From Sipunculus nudus (Eukaryota > Annelida > Sipuncula > Golfingiida > Sipunculidae), in contig CM049313.1 in assembly GCA_026874595.1 (NCBI GenBank), positions 76,066,659 through 76,130,658 of the forward strand: a DNA stretch of 64,000 nt, read 5' to 3'. The stretch's first letter is position 1. The number at the start of each line of letters is the position of its first letter. The notes under the pieces are model-generated. The model had not been told where the DNA came from. It worked only from the letters and a program-made list of their open reading frames with translations, and ran no database searches. Position numbers and translations under genes: made by a program. Below, piece by piece: positions 25,546-37,885 of the stretch.

Positions 25546-25606
25546 GCAAATTTACCAAAGGAAGAAACATAAACCAGTGATGACATAATCTCTTCACCTG
25601 AATAAA
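25546..25606 (+). other. candidate terminal exon with poly(A) signal
   Basis: A strong acceptor (tgttttattctctccacag) ends at 25545, and AATAAA lies at 25601-25606 with GT-rich DNA after it. The three frames would end QIYQRKKHKPVMT, KFTKGRNINQ or ANLPKEET. None was recognised. Phase 1 and phase 2 would both fit the micro-exon at 2205, but linking them is speculation. Confidence 0.25.
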
Positions 25607-25629
25607 GGACTCACTTTGTACCTGTAATA

Positions 25630-28600
25630 TGTCTTACTTGCTGCCTGTTGTACATGATGAGGAAATTATGTCTTCAAACTGTTCAGTTGACACAAATGAT
25701 TAACAGTCACCTATACCTGCCATACATTGTTTAGGATATTTTTGTTATAAACTTAATTTGTTGAGAACCTTGTTTGTTTGTGGGATTCATGTTACAGTGA
25801 CAGTTATGAATTTTCTTGTTCTTAAATTATTACCTTTTACTTTTGAGTGAAAAGGTTTCCTTTGTTTGCTTTCTATGATAAGTTGATCTTTTCTTTATTG
25901 TTATAGCTTTCTTGGGAATACCACCATGCTGTATTGTTTATGCTTTCTGTGTAATCAGCCACTGTTTCATCTATTGGAAATCTTATTCGCTGTAATGCTT
26001 TTATGTACAGATACCTGGATTTTTGTATTCTGGCATTTCTTCAGCATAACAGAGGCTGGATAGCTATGACAATGTGATTTGTTTAAATTAAAGAACATTA
26101 TTCATCTCAATCATGTGGTCTTTTATTCTAAAAAGAAAGAAAGGATTAGATTAAAATATGAAACATGGAAAATATTTACTTTCTCCTGTCCTTCATTCAG
26201 AGCCCCCTCTAGTGCAAGGTCAACACTGGATGCCAAGGAGCCATACACACATGTCCTTTTTTCCCAAGCTGACATTGGTCCATTTATGTGTGTTACATGA
26301 ACAAGCTCGGAAAGGTCAATCCATGCTGGTAAACCAAGGCAATCAAGAAACATCCGAGGGAACCATTCTTGTGTTTGTGCAGAATAAATAAGCAAGAACG
26401 GTTTCAGTTACACATTGACACTCAGAACCCAAGCATGTAACTTCTCTCTCGGTTAACACAAAAATGACTTCCAGTTGGTATCTTTTCATTTTCTCCTTGA
26501 CATTGGTTTTCCACAATAAATATTGATGATTGCATTGATGAGGATCATTTTGTGAGCTGCTTTGATAGAAGAGTTGCTGCAAATTTTGAGTGCTCGTATC
26601 CGTGGCGAGTATAATAGTTGGGACATTAAACCTGCTTTTCCTGCCTGACATTTAGCCCAATGAAAACATGAAAAAGGACTGCTTTCATGGTTTTTATTCT
26701 TTGCATTTTCACCTTGTTACTGATATTTTGATAGATTGAAAATCCATGCATTGCATTCTGTTATTGTGTAATCATGATATATTTCATTTTACTTTATTTC
26801 ATTCTCATACATGGGCATTAATTGCCATTACTGCCTTAGAGTTTATGGTTAATACACTGACACATAAGAGCATGTAAGTATTTAAAAAGAAATGATATAA
26901 ATGATCGTGTTTTGTGAGTATGTATTAGCTGGAATCAAGAACAATTAATTTATTTTAAATATAAAATAGTCAGCCATGCTTTGGTCATTTACATTCACAT
27001 ACAGGATTTCTTGGAAATTCTTGCCAGAGAACACTTTAGAGTGCATCATCAGTTTTGTTATATATGAAACTGAGAAAAGTTTACTTAGTTCTGTGTTAAA
27101 ATGGTAAGTATTGAAATATATAATCAAATAGTCTTGCTTGTACATTCCTGACCTGTTCCCTGAGATGGGGTGGTAGTTTAGTAGTAGCCCTACTAGTGGG
27201 TATCTACCTTTCATAAAAAAGGTCTGGTTTTAAAACAGGGCAGTAATCACACCAGGGGATTGTCTGCAAGTGATTGGAACTTTGGTGTTTGATGCACCAG
27301 TCACAGCATTCACCGGCGATATCACTTTCTTTTTTCTGAGGGCTTTTCAGAAGAAAAATCCATTAACCAAGAGAAAACCATTTGGAGAACTTATAGTAGA
27401 AACAGATGTACATTTGGGTTTGCATTCAGAATCCTGAAGCCAAAGGATATTTAAGCATATGATATGCCCTGAATGTTATCAGGACAAAAAGAAAAGAAAA
27501 TATTTTTCATAAATCCTGAACAGTACTTAGAAAAAATGCCATGTATGTAAAGGTGCTCCTGTTACAGTATATTTCAAGATCGTGATGAAACAGGTGACAT
27601 CATAAAGAATACAACCTTATACAACCATATCAGTTGAGTCATAGCCTAAAAATCCCTAAGAGTCATCATATTGTCTATTTTCATTGAGTAATCCAGCATT
27701 TTATAGACAAGTGTTTGGCAAGCTCTTCTTAGCTTCCAGAGGAATGCAGTCAGATACTGTATGACTTAAAGGGGCTGAATCCTGATGTAATGGGGACTAC
27801 CATCAGTCATTTAAAGAGAACGGTGACATTTACCAGTCAGCCTTGTTAATTGAGATTATTAATAGGACCACTGATACACAAGTAGGAATAAAGGTGCAGG
27901 ACAGGTTGAACATTTGCGTGAAATATCATCAGTACTGAATTAGACTTGTGTTGACACTGCGTGAATCATTGGTGTCTGTTACTCATAATCCATCACCAGA
28001 TAGTATTTGTCACCAGTATGGATGATTTGCACTGCTAATTGTTTATTGGGAGTACTTCATGCCCTAACTGTTACATGTGCATCCTTACAAATCTATATTA
28101 AACTAAAAATAACACCAACAATTACTCTGTTACATTTTTTGGGCTTGAAATCCTGTGGTGAAGAGGTGTGATGACTGAAGTTTTCATTTCATTTACATGC
28201 TGCCAACAAATTGCTTTTGAAACAGTTTCTTCTCTTGCAAGATTTTCAGTTAAGCATTATGATTCCTGACTTACATTTCAATATAATAAAGGATTAAATG
28301 TTGCAACTTTTGCCCGGTGGAAGTTTTTCACATTGGATTAAAGTGTCAACTGTTGGTTGCCCATACAGTTGCATTAATGTTAATGATAGTTGGGCCCTAA
28401 ATGAGAACAGATTTGTTGTATTCTTAAAGTAGACCCTAATCCTTTCATTATTAATATTGAACCAGTACAGATGCAGGCTGCCTTGTTATTGTTTGTTGTT
28501 GTACATAACACTTTGGGATGTAGGTGACTGTTCTGGAAAACAAGTCAGTGTATAATGTTTTTGGGATATCATGAATAGGTTGATATTTGATGGATGCAGT

Positions 28601-28639
28601 TCTTTTTTTTTTCTGCTGTACATGATGATGCTGCCAGCG
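25630..28639. other. unassigned AT-rich sequence
   Basis: Three kilobases without a recognisable gene or repeat. Overlapping 73-102-codon frames at 26079-26651 lie on both strands and show no conserved features. Confidence 0.4.
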
Positions 28640-30175
28640 TTTGAAGAGAACTACCGTAAAAGACGTTGTAGAAGTCGCGACTTGTACTAAGAAATCGAAT
28701 TCTAAAAACCAGAATTTTCTGGCAAAGTCGGGGTGCGACTTGTAATACGTACTTATCCCGTCCCAGTCAGCTTTTGCGGTACATGGAACGACGTCAGTTG
28801 AGCGATAATCGGCGATACCTTTACCAGTGCTTTGTGAAACGTCTTTCCCCAATAATTTACATCTTTAACCATCTCTTATGAAAACCTGCCTTCTGTTTGG
28901 TGAACTGACGGAATTTCCATTTTATTAACATGAAATGCAAATTATAAATTTGCCCAGTTCCAGGCCTACCTGTTCTGACAAGTCGCAATTCAAGTGACAC
29001 TTCCTAATCTGCATAACTGTTATATCATGAGTCAGTTTGACCCATATGTCAGTCTGCTGCTCTTTGACGTACACTTTCTTTCCGTTGAATCTCTATGGGT
29101 ATGCGTGTCATTATGTAAACTCGCAGATCCATAGCCGTTTATACATGTAATGTTGCGTCACATTCGAACGGGCACTAAAGACACATCGTGAATTCTATTG
29201 CCTGCCCGGTTGAGCGCTTGGTAACAGCTGACCTTTGAAGCCGTGTAGCGGAAGTTGAAGCCCTGGGTCACCCGTGCAATGACCTTTACATCCCAAGGTC
29301 AAATAAGCCTTTCGTGACTGATATCCACGGTTATAAACTCCCATATTAAGAAACATTAGGTCACCGTCACCATCTTGTGTATGGGATAACAATATTATAA
29401 CGTTTCACGTGAGCTGCAAATAAACAATTTGCTTCGTGTTTTACCCCTGTCTCGTTCATGACGATTGTATGCCCCGTCAACAATATGGCGACACGCATGC
29501 ATTACGGCCAATCGTGCGTTGACGTATTCATGATTTATTCAATGAAGACACATTAATAAAGTACAATGAAATAACAAACACCATACTATTATATATTTTA
29601 TTTACTGAAATGGCCAAATACGTACCTAAATTCCACAAGAACCGACATCGTTTGGTGTCATGATGGATCTGGTTCAACACAGCTGAGGTTTCCAGACATC
29701 CAAGTAATTTGAACATAATCACTGATAACGATGGAAATTAGACTTTCCAGATATAATCACAGAATAAAAATCATTAGTCTCGGTAAATATAATACCAGTT
29801 AATTCAATGGTGTTTATTTTACATTTAACTTACCGGTCAATAAAGCGTTTATGATGGCATTGTCGATGGACATATTTCAGTGATTTCAGTAATACCGTGC
29901 ATGTGCCACCGCGCCTTGATGGTAAGTTGCAATAATTAATTCAAGGGTTACTTATTACGTTTTAGAGCCCATTTAAGAAATTAGGTGAATAAATTCAAAC
30001 TAAATCATTCATTCCATCCTTCAGTTGTGTTAAGTCAGTTAAACATATGCCCAATGCGGCGGATTGGGACTCGTCACGCGTTCGCAAACTAATCATAGTC
30101 TACTGAATTCACTCTACTTTTGACGATCTTTAATGATTTAAACAGTTGCTTGATTGTGATAGTATTTTGCTCAAG
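28640..30175. promoter_or_regulatory. CpG-rich stretch, possible promoter or enhancer
   Basis: CpG is frequent here (about 29 in 29041-29530 by hand count) but rare in the flanking AT-rich DNA. TGACGT/TGCGTCA motifs (29065, 29154, 29520) and TATAAA (29332) occur. Donor consensus lies on minus (ending 29834, ACCG|gtaagt) and on plus (GATG|gtaagt at 29932). Part of 28650-28790 (accgtaaaagacg, gcgacttgta twice) looks like a decayed DNA-transposon end, so some of the CpG may be transposon-derived. The 133-codon minus frame at 28451 overlaps that remnant. Confidence 0.35.
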
Positions 30176-30204
30176 ACTTTTATTTTATTCATATTCATTT
30201 AGTC

Positions 30205-30951
30205 ATTGTATCCGCCAAAACAGAGTTTTGCGGATACTATGTTTTCAGCTGCACGCCGCGGCCGCTGCCGCCGCCGCCGCATAGGTGTCCGGAGAACTCC
30301 TCCGTAACCGCTGGGCGGAATTTTACGAAACCCAGGATTATGTTCGGGTCACATGTGAACTGCTGCGCCCCGATTTTGTTTTGACCTCTGACCTTTCCTC
30401 TGCACTCTGCGTCCGTTTGTGCGTCTGTTTCCACACATAAACCCACATATCTCGGGAACCGTTTGACCGATCAGGAAAATTTTTTTGCACAAATGTAGCC
30501 CTTGGAGAGCTTTATAACATACACAAAAAATGGTGGCGCCACCTGCAACCATGTTTGCACAGTGTCCATCTGTTCGTCTGCCTTGGGTTAAAATCACTCA
30601 TATCTCTGCAGTGACTTGACTAATTCACCTGAAATTCGGCATGCGTAAACATCCTGGATAGCTTTTCTGATTTTATGACAGGTGGCGCCACCTACATTCA
30701 CGTTTACGCTGCAAACATCCAAGCTCATATCTTGGGAACCGTTCGACCGATCAGGAAAATTTTTTTACACAAATGTAGCCCTTGGAGAGCTTTATAACAT
30801 ACACAACAAATGGTGGCGCCACCTGCAACCATGTTTGCACAGTGTCCATCTGTTCGTCTGCCTTGGGTTAAAATCACTCATATCTCTGCAGTGACTTGAC
30901 TAATTCACCTGAAATTCGGCATGCGTACACATCCTGGATAGCTTTTCTGAT
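30205..30951 (+). mobile_element. fam1 element, 3'-truncated
   Basis: It has the complete 5' end (ATTGTATCCGCC hairpin, interrupted GCC run) and about 1.5 core units. It stops in gatagcttttctgatt, where the other copies continue to tatgacagg. It faces the inverted copies at 31117-33839. Confidence 0.8.
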
Positions 30952-33325
30952 TATGGAATAACAGAATCATTACATATAAAGTCGGGGTTCAGTTGTCAGT
31001 AAAGATTTGTAAGTGCCAGAGTCAGATGCGTCAGATAACATTTTGTGCTGTGAACCGATGTCATTATTGCCGTTTCTTACTAGGTTAAGTAACATAAGAA
31101 CGCAAATATCAAGTTAAACTAGAATACAGGTAGTCGACAAGCGACTACGTGTATCCACCTAAATCAGAGTGGAACGGGTGAAGTGAGGCATGGATTGAGT
31201 GGCAAGGGGAAATAGAGTGTTGCATATTAGCATGGATGTCTGCAGCCAAATTGTGTATGTAGGTTGCCCCCCCTACCACAAAATCCAGAAAGCCGTCCAA
31301 GTTGTATACATATGCAAAATTTAAGGCAGATAAGTCAAACCACTACATGTATATGAGTGATTTTAGCCCGTGGCAGACAAACAGATGGACGCTGAGCAAA
31401 AATGGTCGCAGGTGACGCCACCAGTTTTGCGTATGATACAGAGCTATGTGAGAACTATACACACAAAAAACTTTGGCCCAATCGGTCAAAAGGTTCCCAA
31501 GATATGAGCTTGGATGTCTGCTGCATAAACTAGAATGCAGGTGGCGCCACCTGTCATAAAATCAAGAGAGCTGTCGGGGATGTATAAACCTGCAAAATTT
31601 TAGCCAGATATGTCAAACCACTGCCGAGATATGAGTGATTTTATCCCATGGCAGACAAACAGACAGGAGCTGTGCAAAAATGGCTGCAGGTGGCGCCACC
31701 AGTTTTGCGTATGATGAAGAGCTATGTGAGATCTATACTCATATGCAAAATTTTTGCCCAATCGGTCAAACGGTTCCCGAGATATGAGCTTGGATGTCTG
31801 CAGCGTAAACGTGAATGTAGGGGGCGCCACCTGTCATAAATCAGAAAAGCTATCCAGGATGTATGCGCATGCCGAATTTCAGGTGATTAGTCAAGTCACT
31901 GCAGAGATATGAGTGATTTTAACCCAAGGCAGACGAACAGATGGACACTGTGCAAACATGGTTGCAGGTGGCGCCACCATTTTTTGTGTATGTTATAAAG
32001 CTCTCCAAGGGCTACATTTGTGTAAAAAAATTTTCCTGATCGGTCGAACCGTTCCCGAGATATGTGGGTTTATGTGTGGAAACAGACGCACAAACGGACG
32101 CAGAGTGCAGAGGAAAGGTCAGAGGTCAAAACAAAATCGGGGCGCAGCAGTTCTAACTTGACTTGACTAATTCACCTGAAATTCGGCATGCGTACACATC
32201 CTGGATAGCTTTTCTGATTATGGAATAACAGAATCATTACATATAAAGTCGGGGTTCAGTTGTCAGTAAAGATTTGTAAGTGCCAGAGTCAGATGCGTCA
32301 GATAACATTTTGTGCTGTGAACCGATGTCATTATTGCCGTTTCTTACTAGGTTAAGTAACATAAGAACGCAAATATCAAGTTAAACTAGAATACGGGTAG
32401 TCGACAAGCGACTATGTGTATCCACCTAAATCAGAGTGGAACGGGTGAAGTGAGGCATGGATTGAGTGGCAAGGGGAAATAGAGTGTTGCATATTAGCAT
32501 GGATGTCTGCAGCCAAATTGTGTATGTAGGTTGCCCCCCCTACCACAAAATCCAGAAAGCTGTCCAAGTTGTATACATATGCAAAATTTAAGGCAGATAA
32601 GTCAAACCACTACATGTATATGAGTGATTTTAGCCCGTGGCAGACAAACAGATGGACGCTGAGCAAAAATGGTCGCAGGTGACGCCACCAGTTTTGCGTA
32701 TGATACAGAGCTATGTGAGAACTATACACACAAAAAACTTTGGCCCAATCGGTCAAACGGTTCCCAAGATATGAGCTTGGATGTCTGCTGCATAAACTAG
32801 AATGCAGGTGGCGCCACCTGTCATAAAATCAAGAGAGCTGTCGGGGATGTATAAACCTGCAAAATTTTAGCCAGATATGTCAAACCACTGCCGAGATATG
32901 AGTGATTTTATCCCATGGCAGACAAACAGACAGGAGCTGTGCAAAAATGGCTGCAGGTGGCGCCACCAGTTTTGCGTATGATGAAGAGCTATGTGAGATC
33001 TATACTCATATGCAAAATTTTTGCCCAATCGGTCAAACGGTTCCCGAGATATGAGCTTGGATGTCTGCAGCGTAAACGTGAATGTAGAGGGCGCCACCTG
33101 TCATAAATCAGAAAAGCTATCCAGGATGTATGCGCATGCCGAATTTCAGGTGATTAGTCAAGTCACTGCAGAGATATGAGTGATTTTAACCCAAGGCAGA
33201 CGAACAGATGGACACTGTGCAAACATGGTTGCAGGTGGCGCCACCATTTTTTGTGTATGTTATAAAGCTCTCCAAGGGCTACATTTGTGCAAAAAAATTT
33301 TCCTGATCGGTCAAACGGTTCCCGA
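30895..33325. repeat. 1267-bp tandem duplication
   Basis: Sequence from about 30895 recurs at an offset of 1267 bp from about 32162 with only scattered differences. The unit contains the end of the plus-strand fam1 copy, a unique 165-bp spacer (30952-31116 and 32219-32383) and an inverted fam1. After 33325 the second copy continues with one more 280-bp unit. Confidence 0.85.
31117..32152 (-). mobile_element. fam1 element, inverted, 5'-truncated
   Basis: On the minus strand it has an intact 3' end (stem-loop plus CTAGTT, read here as AACTAG at 31117). It lacks the 5' terminus and is cut at cgcagcagttc, after which taacttgacttgac joins it to the duplicated unit. Confidence 0.8.
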
Positions 33326-33839
33326 GATATGAGCTTGGATGTCTGCAGGGTAAACGTGAATGTAGGTGGCGCCACCTGTCATAAAATCAGAAAAGCTACC
33401 CAGGATGTTTACTCATGCCAAATTTCAGGCGAATTAGTCTAGTCACTGCAGAGATATGAGTGATTTTAACCCAAGGCAGACGAACAGATGGACACTGTGC
33501 AAACATGGTTGCAGGTGGCGCCACCATTTTTTTTGTATGTTATAAAGCTCTCCAAGGGCTACATTTGTGCAAAAAAATTTTCCTGATCGGTCAAACGGTT
33601 CCTGAGATATGTGAGTTTATGTGTGGAAACAGACGTACAAACAGACGCAGAGCGCAGAGGAAAGGTCAGAGGTAAAAAAAAATCGGGGCGCAGCAGTTCA
33701 CATGTGACCCGAACATAATCCCGGGTTTCGTAAAATTCCGCCTAGCGGTTACGGAGGAGTTCTCCGGACACCTACGCAGCGGCGGCGGCGTGCAGCTGAA
33801 AACATAGTATCCGCAAAACTCTGTTTTGGCGGATACAAT
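32384..33839 (-). mobile_element. fam1 element, inverted, full length
   Basis: Both ends are present: AACTAG at 32384 (3' end) and the GGCGGATACAAT hairpin end at 33839 (5' end), with a short GCG-rich run next to it and palindrome-bearing core units between. With the 30205 copy it forms a large inverted arrangement about 3.6 kb across. Confidence 0.85.
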
Positions 33840-34734
33840 AATGATATGCTATGGAGCAACAGTGAACTGATCTTTGTTTTCAAAAAAACTGTCATTGACA
33901 AAACAGTTTCACCATGCTTGATGTACATGGAAATAGAAAATTCATTTTAAGCCGACCAGTTTTCTATTTTCTGTAAGTCTTTGAATTGTAATAGGCCTAG
34001 AATTGATTTAGTAACATCATGAAAGATAAACTTTGCAAAAAATGAGCACCTGAGTTTTGTTCCGCTGTTGCCTTGTATGGATTCGTAGCTGCATGTTTGA
34101 AGAAAATTGTCTTGCCTATCATGGGCCACAAATGCATTTGTAAATTAAGCTGTTCAATGCATAGCTTAATTATTACAGTTGGACAAACTATTACCGGTAG
34201 TTTAAGGCTTGTAGAAGAATAGAACAGGGAGAAGTGGAAAGTTAAACAGAATTAAGGCAATGTTATTCATAACTCTGCTTGAAAAGGCATCACAGTGCAG
34301 GTTTGGAAAGTCTGTTTAAAAAACAAAGTTTTCTTTAACTGTGGTTTATTTAAAGTCACGCAATCTCATTCCAATTCTGTACACACTGTCACTTTAACCA
34401 TAATTGTTCTTTGTTGAATGGTAAGTGCTGGACATGATTTTCTGCATCAGTACATCAGCATGACTCTCTGATTTTCTGCATCAGGAGCATGACTCTCAGG
34501 CCAGGAGCTAAGGGAATGGTCCATGTTGTGATTACTTACTTTCTAAAGTGTGATTATTTGCTGCAGATAGTGATTTGTACCAACTGACAATTTCCTTTAA
34601 AGTAACCTATTCTGATACCTGACATGTATTATCTAAAGAAAATTCCTTGAACCTTTTATGAAAATATGCCCAAATATGCAAATCCAAGCACACATAGGCT
34701 GCTCATTTTATTTAAATCCACAAGTTTTAGCAGG
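33840..34734. other. unassigned AT-rich sequence
   Basis: No gene or repeat match was seen. A short near-duplication, gattttctgcatcag, occurs twice at about 34437-34486. Confidence 0.35.
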
Positions 34735-35063
34735 TGGGGGACTGACCAAAATAAACAAACATTCATCAAGTGCATATGACAGCAAGTCGGACTAAGTCTA
34801 CTTTTGAAAAGGGTGTTTTGCAACTAGTGTCCTCGCAACTTCAGCACTATTGCAACTCACCACCTTAGGTTACATGTCTTTTACCTTTTATCAGCATTTC
34901 TGTATTTAGTAACAACCTGTAGATAAGCTCATACATTTGTCACAGAGGCTTTATGAGATCTTTTCTTATTAGGAATCACCTAGAGTTCATTAATATGTGC
35001 AAAGAGTAAGCCAGGTAAATCACATAAATTGTATCTATAAAAGGTAGGTGAATAGCTGGCTTT
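34735..35063 (+). repeat. unclassified diverged repeat, copy 1
   Basis: It aligns by eye with 60415-60755 through a series of shared phrases: ccaaaataa, ttttgcaa, caccttaggt, aagctcat, cagaggc, ggaatca, gttcatt, and aaaaggtaggtg-atagctggct. No ends or coding potential were recognised. Confidence 0.6.
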
Positions 35064-35520
35064 AATCTGTTAGTTCCAGATTGTGGTTGGTAGAATTTCA
35101 GCTTTATTTCACAGTGTATTTGTGTTATACAATATAGATACTGTTTAAATAGGTTAATGGCACGTTCAGTTACTCTGACCTCTCATGTGTGTATCATGTG
35201 CAATGAGTTGGGATTGTACTCAGAGTGTAGGTTGGGTTTACATCATTAGTTACAGCGATACATTAGGTTCTTGGCCATTCATGCTGGCAGCAAGGGGGAC
35301 AAGTATCCAGAAATTCCCATGGATTTCTCCTGTACAGGGCTTGCATTGTATCCCATGAATCACAGCCCACCTACAAGAGCTTGAATAATGTTATTGATCT
35401 TTGTTATATACTGAGTACACACTTTCAGGTATTTTGCAAGGTTATCTTGAAGCTCATTTATTTAATACAATGTCTCTTCAACCATAGGACATATTTTGTT
35501 ATTAAATGCTAACATATCAT
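35064..35520. other. unassigned sequence
   Basis: Nothing recognisable. Confidence 0.3.
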
Positions 35521-35805
35521 TCTTCTGTGGCTCAGGGGAGCACAGGATGCAAAAAAGGGAGGTCATGAGTTGGAATCTCATCTGAGGAGGTGAGATTTTT
35601 CACGGTCAGTCCTCACCCAAGGTGAGCACTCTGCAGGCTTAATGGGAAGGCTGTGCCAAACAGCCATGTTTCACTCACAAACAAGTGCACATTTCAGAGG
35701 TTCCTTGGTCTTATGACCCAGTGATGAGGACGATTACACATCAGGGCCTGCAGGTGCAGTAGTGACCATGCCTGGTTGACACCAGGATAAAAAATGACAG
35801 GAAGT
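35521..35805 (+). mobile_element. tRNA-derived SINE-like copy
   Basis: An A-box-like TGGCTCAGGGG (35528) and a B-box-like GAGTTGGAATCTC about 35-40 bp later are spaced as in tRNA-headed SINEs. A body of about 220 bp follows (tcctcacccaaggtgagc onward). Target duplications were not identified. Confidence 0.5.
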
Positions 35806-37010
35806 GTGATATACTGACAGTCACATAGTCCGGATCCAGAATGGAATTTTGCAGATGAACATATACTTATTCAAGCTAGCATTTAAAAATGGAGGTGGTT
35901 ACCTAAAAAAAAATCTATATAATTCTTAATAAGTAAAATTGTTTTCTTTGCAGAATACATTATTTTATCAGTTAATCTTTATACATCTGCTTCAAATATG
36001 AACTCATTTGCTGATAATTCTTTACTCTGGAATTAACAGTTCATTAAACGTGGCCTGTTTAAAGCCATTTAATTGAGCTTAAATTCTGGGGGTTTCTTCA
36101 AGAATCAGGCTGGTGCTTCATAGAAATAATTAAGAGATGAGGCATTTTTGTACATCAATCTAGCTGTTTGTCATTTGTGCACAGTATTTGACAAATCATA
36201 CATATAGGACATATTTCATTTTGTTTGTTTTTGTTTTGGGTTTTTTTTTTACACAAGAGTAGTAAGTGCTTACAGGAGGATGCATCCTATTTTATCAAAT
36301 TGCCAACATGTAAGAAACCCCACCAGGGCAACCATCTTGGAATTCATTTAGGTAATTAATTGTCTCGAGGATCATCAGAGAAATTCCAGTCAGTTATTAC
36401 TTGGGATTGGTACTTTTGACAGAGTCCACAACAAATTTTTGACTGTTTCTGGGAATGTTGGCTTTGGAGTGACTTAAATCGAGGACTTGTATGGTCATAA
36501 CCATTTCTGGTTTACATATTTTTGCATTGTGTTCGGCCATCAGGATAGTCAGATATCAGGTAAAATAGACCTGTATTGGAAACTGATGAAACACTTTATT
36601 AATAATTTAATAACCCCATAAATAAGTCTGAATAACAGAGACATCAAGTAATCAGGATTTAGGAATTGTTCATCATGTCTCCAAGTGGGTGTAGGAGGCT
36701 TTCATATTAATGCTGTTAACATGTGTTGTTGTGAAATTTAATCACAAAATGGAAATAAAATCCAAGGTACACATTTGTGTAGGGATGGTTTTTCATTTGA
36801 ATTAACTTTTGTACTCCAGAGTACACAATACAGAGTTCATTGTGTTTGCTGACAGTTAATGAACTAGTTCTTTCTTTTTGCAACAGAGGGGTTGGGTTCT
36901 TTGAGATTTAATGGCTCAAATTAGAAACAAGATAATCATATCAGCTAGTCTCTTATGTTGTAGAGGGATCTTGTGCACCAAATCTCTGATGAAGAGAAGA
37001 GTCATAGTTA
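35806..37010. other. unassigned AT-rich sequence
   Basis: No gene, RNA or repeat was recognised. Confidence 0.35.
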
Positions 37011-37678
37011 TAAGTCATTAGAGTGAACCTCAGGTCCAGTTGACAGAGAGGTTAGGTTCTGAGTTCCACTAGTTTCTCAAGGCTTGGACATAGTTGTCAT
37101 TGTTGTTATTAGTCATAAGAGTGAACCTCAGGTCCAGTTGACAGAGAGGTTAGGTTCTGAGTTCCACTAGTTTCTCAAGGCTTGGACATAGTTGTCATTG
37201 TTGTTATTAGTCATAAGAGTGAACCTCAGGTCCAGTTGACAGAGAGGTTAGGTTCTGAGTTCCACTAGTTTCTCAAGGCTTGGACATAGTTGTCATTGTT
37301 GTTATTAGTCATAAGAGTGAACCTCAGGTCCAGTTGACAGAGAGGTTAGGTTCTGAGTTCCACTAGTTTCTCAAGGCTTGGACATAGTTGTCATAGTTGT
37401 TATTAGTCATTAGAGTGAACCTCAGGTCCAGTTGACAGAGAGGTTAGGTTCTGAGTTCCACTAGTTTCTCAAGGCTTGGACATAGTTGTCATAGTTGTTA
37501 TTAGTCATTAGAGTGAACCTCAGGTCCAGTTGACAGAGAGGTTAGGTTCTGAGTTTCACGAGTTTCTCAAGGCTTGGGCATAGTTGTCATAGTTGTTATT
37601 AGTCATTAGAGTGAACCTCAGGTCCAGTTGACAGAGAGGTTAGGTTCTGACTTCCACTAGTTTCTCAAGGCTTGGACA
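37011..37678 (+). repeat. 98-bp tandem array, about 7 copies
   Basis: Units start gagtgaacctcaggtcc at 37021, 37119, 37217, 37315, 37413, 37511 and 37609, exactly 98 bp apart. The first four and the last three differ at a few shared positions (cattgttg versus catagttg; cataagag versus cattagag). That suggests duplication in blocks. Confidence 0.95.
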
Positions 37679-37698
37679 GGCAAGTGTGGGATGATAAA

Positions 37699-37885
37699 TA
37701 CAGTAGAACCTGTGAAATAAGACCACTTGTGGGACTGGCTAAAAGTTGGCTTAATTTCACATGTGGTCTTTATTAGACAGGTCAGTTATATAGCCAATTA
37801 TGAATATGTTTCGTTCACTTAAGAGTGGTCTTAATAGAAAGGTGGTCTTAAAACACTGGTGGTCTTTAAGACAGGTTGCACTGTA
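37699..37885. mobile_element. mariner-like MITE
   Basis: A 187-bp element with ends TACAGTAGAACCTGT and ACAGGTTGCACTGTA: 15-bp inverted ends with two mismatches, flanked by TA on both sides. The interior repeats the phrase tggtctt. It has no coding capacity. Confidence 0.7.

Noticed and set aside
26123-26651. Overlapping 73-102-codon frames on both strands
   Set aside because: They oppose each other, lack recognisable motifs and look like chance openings.
28451-28852. 133-codon minus-strand frame
   Set aside because: It overlaps a decayed transposon-like segment (gcgacttgta phrases) and a T-run, with no domain or splice context.
37011-37678. CRISPR-like array
   Set aside because: Whole 98-bp units repeat without distinct spacers, in a eukaryotic context.
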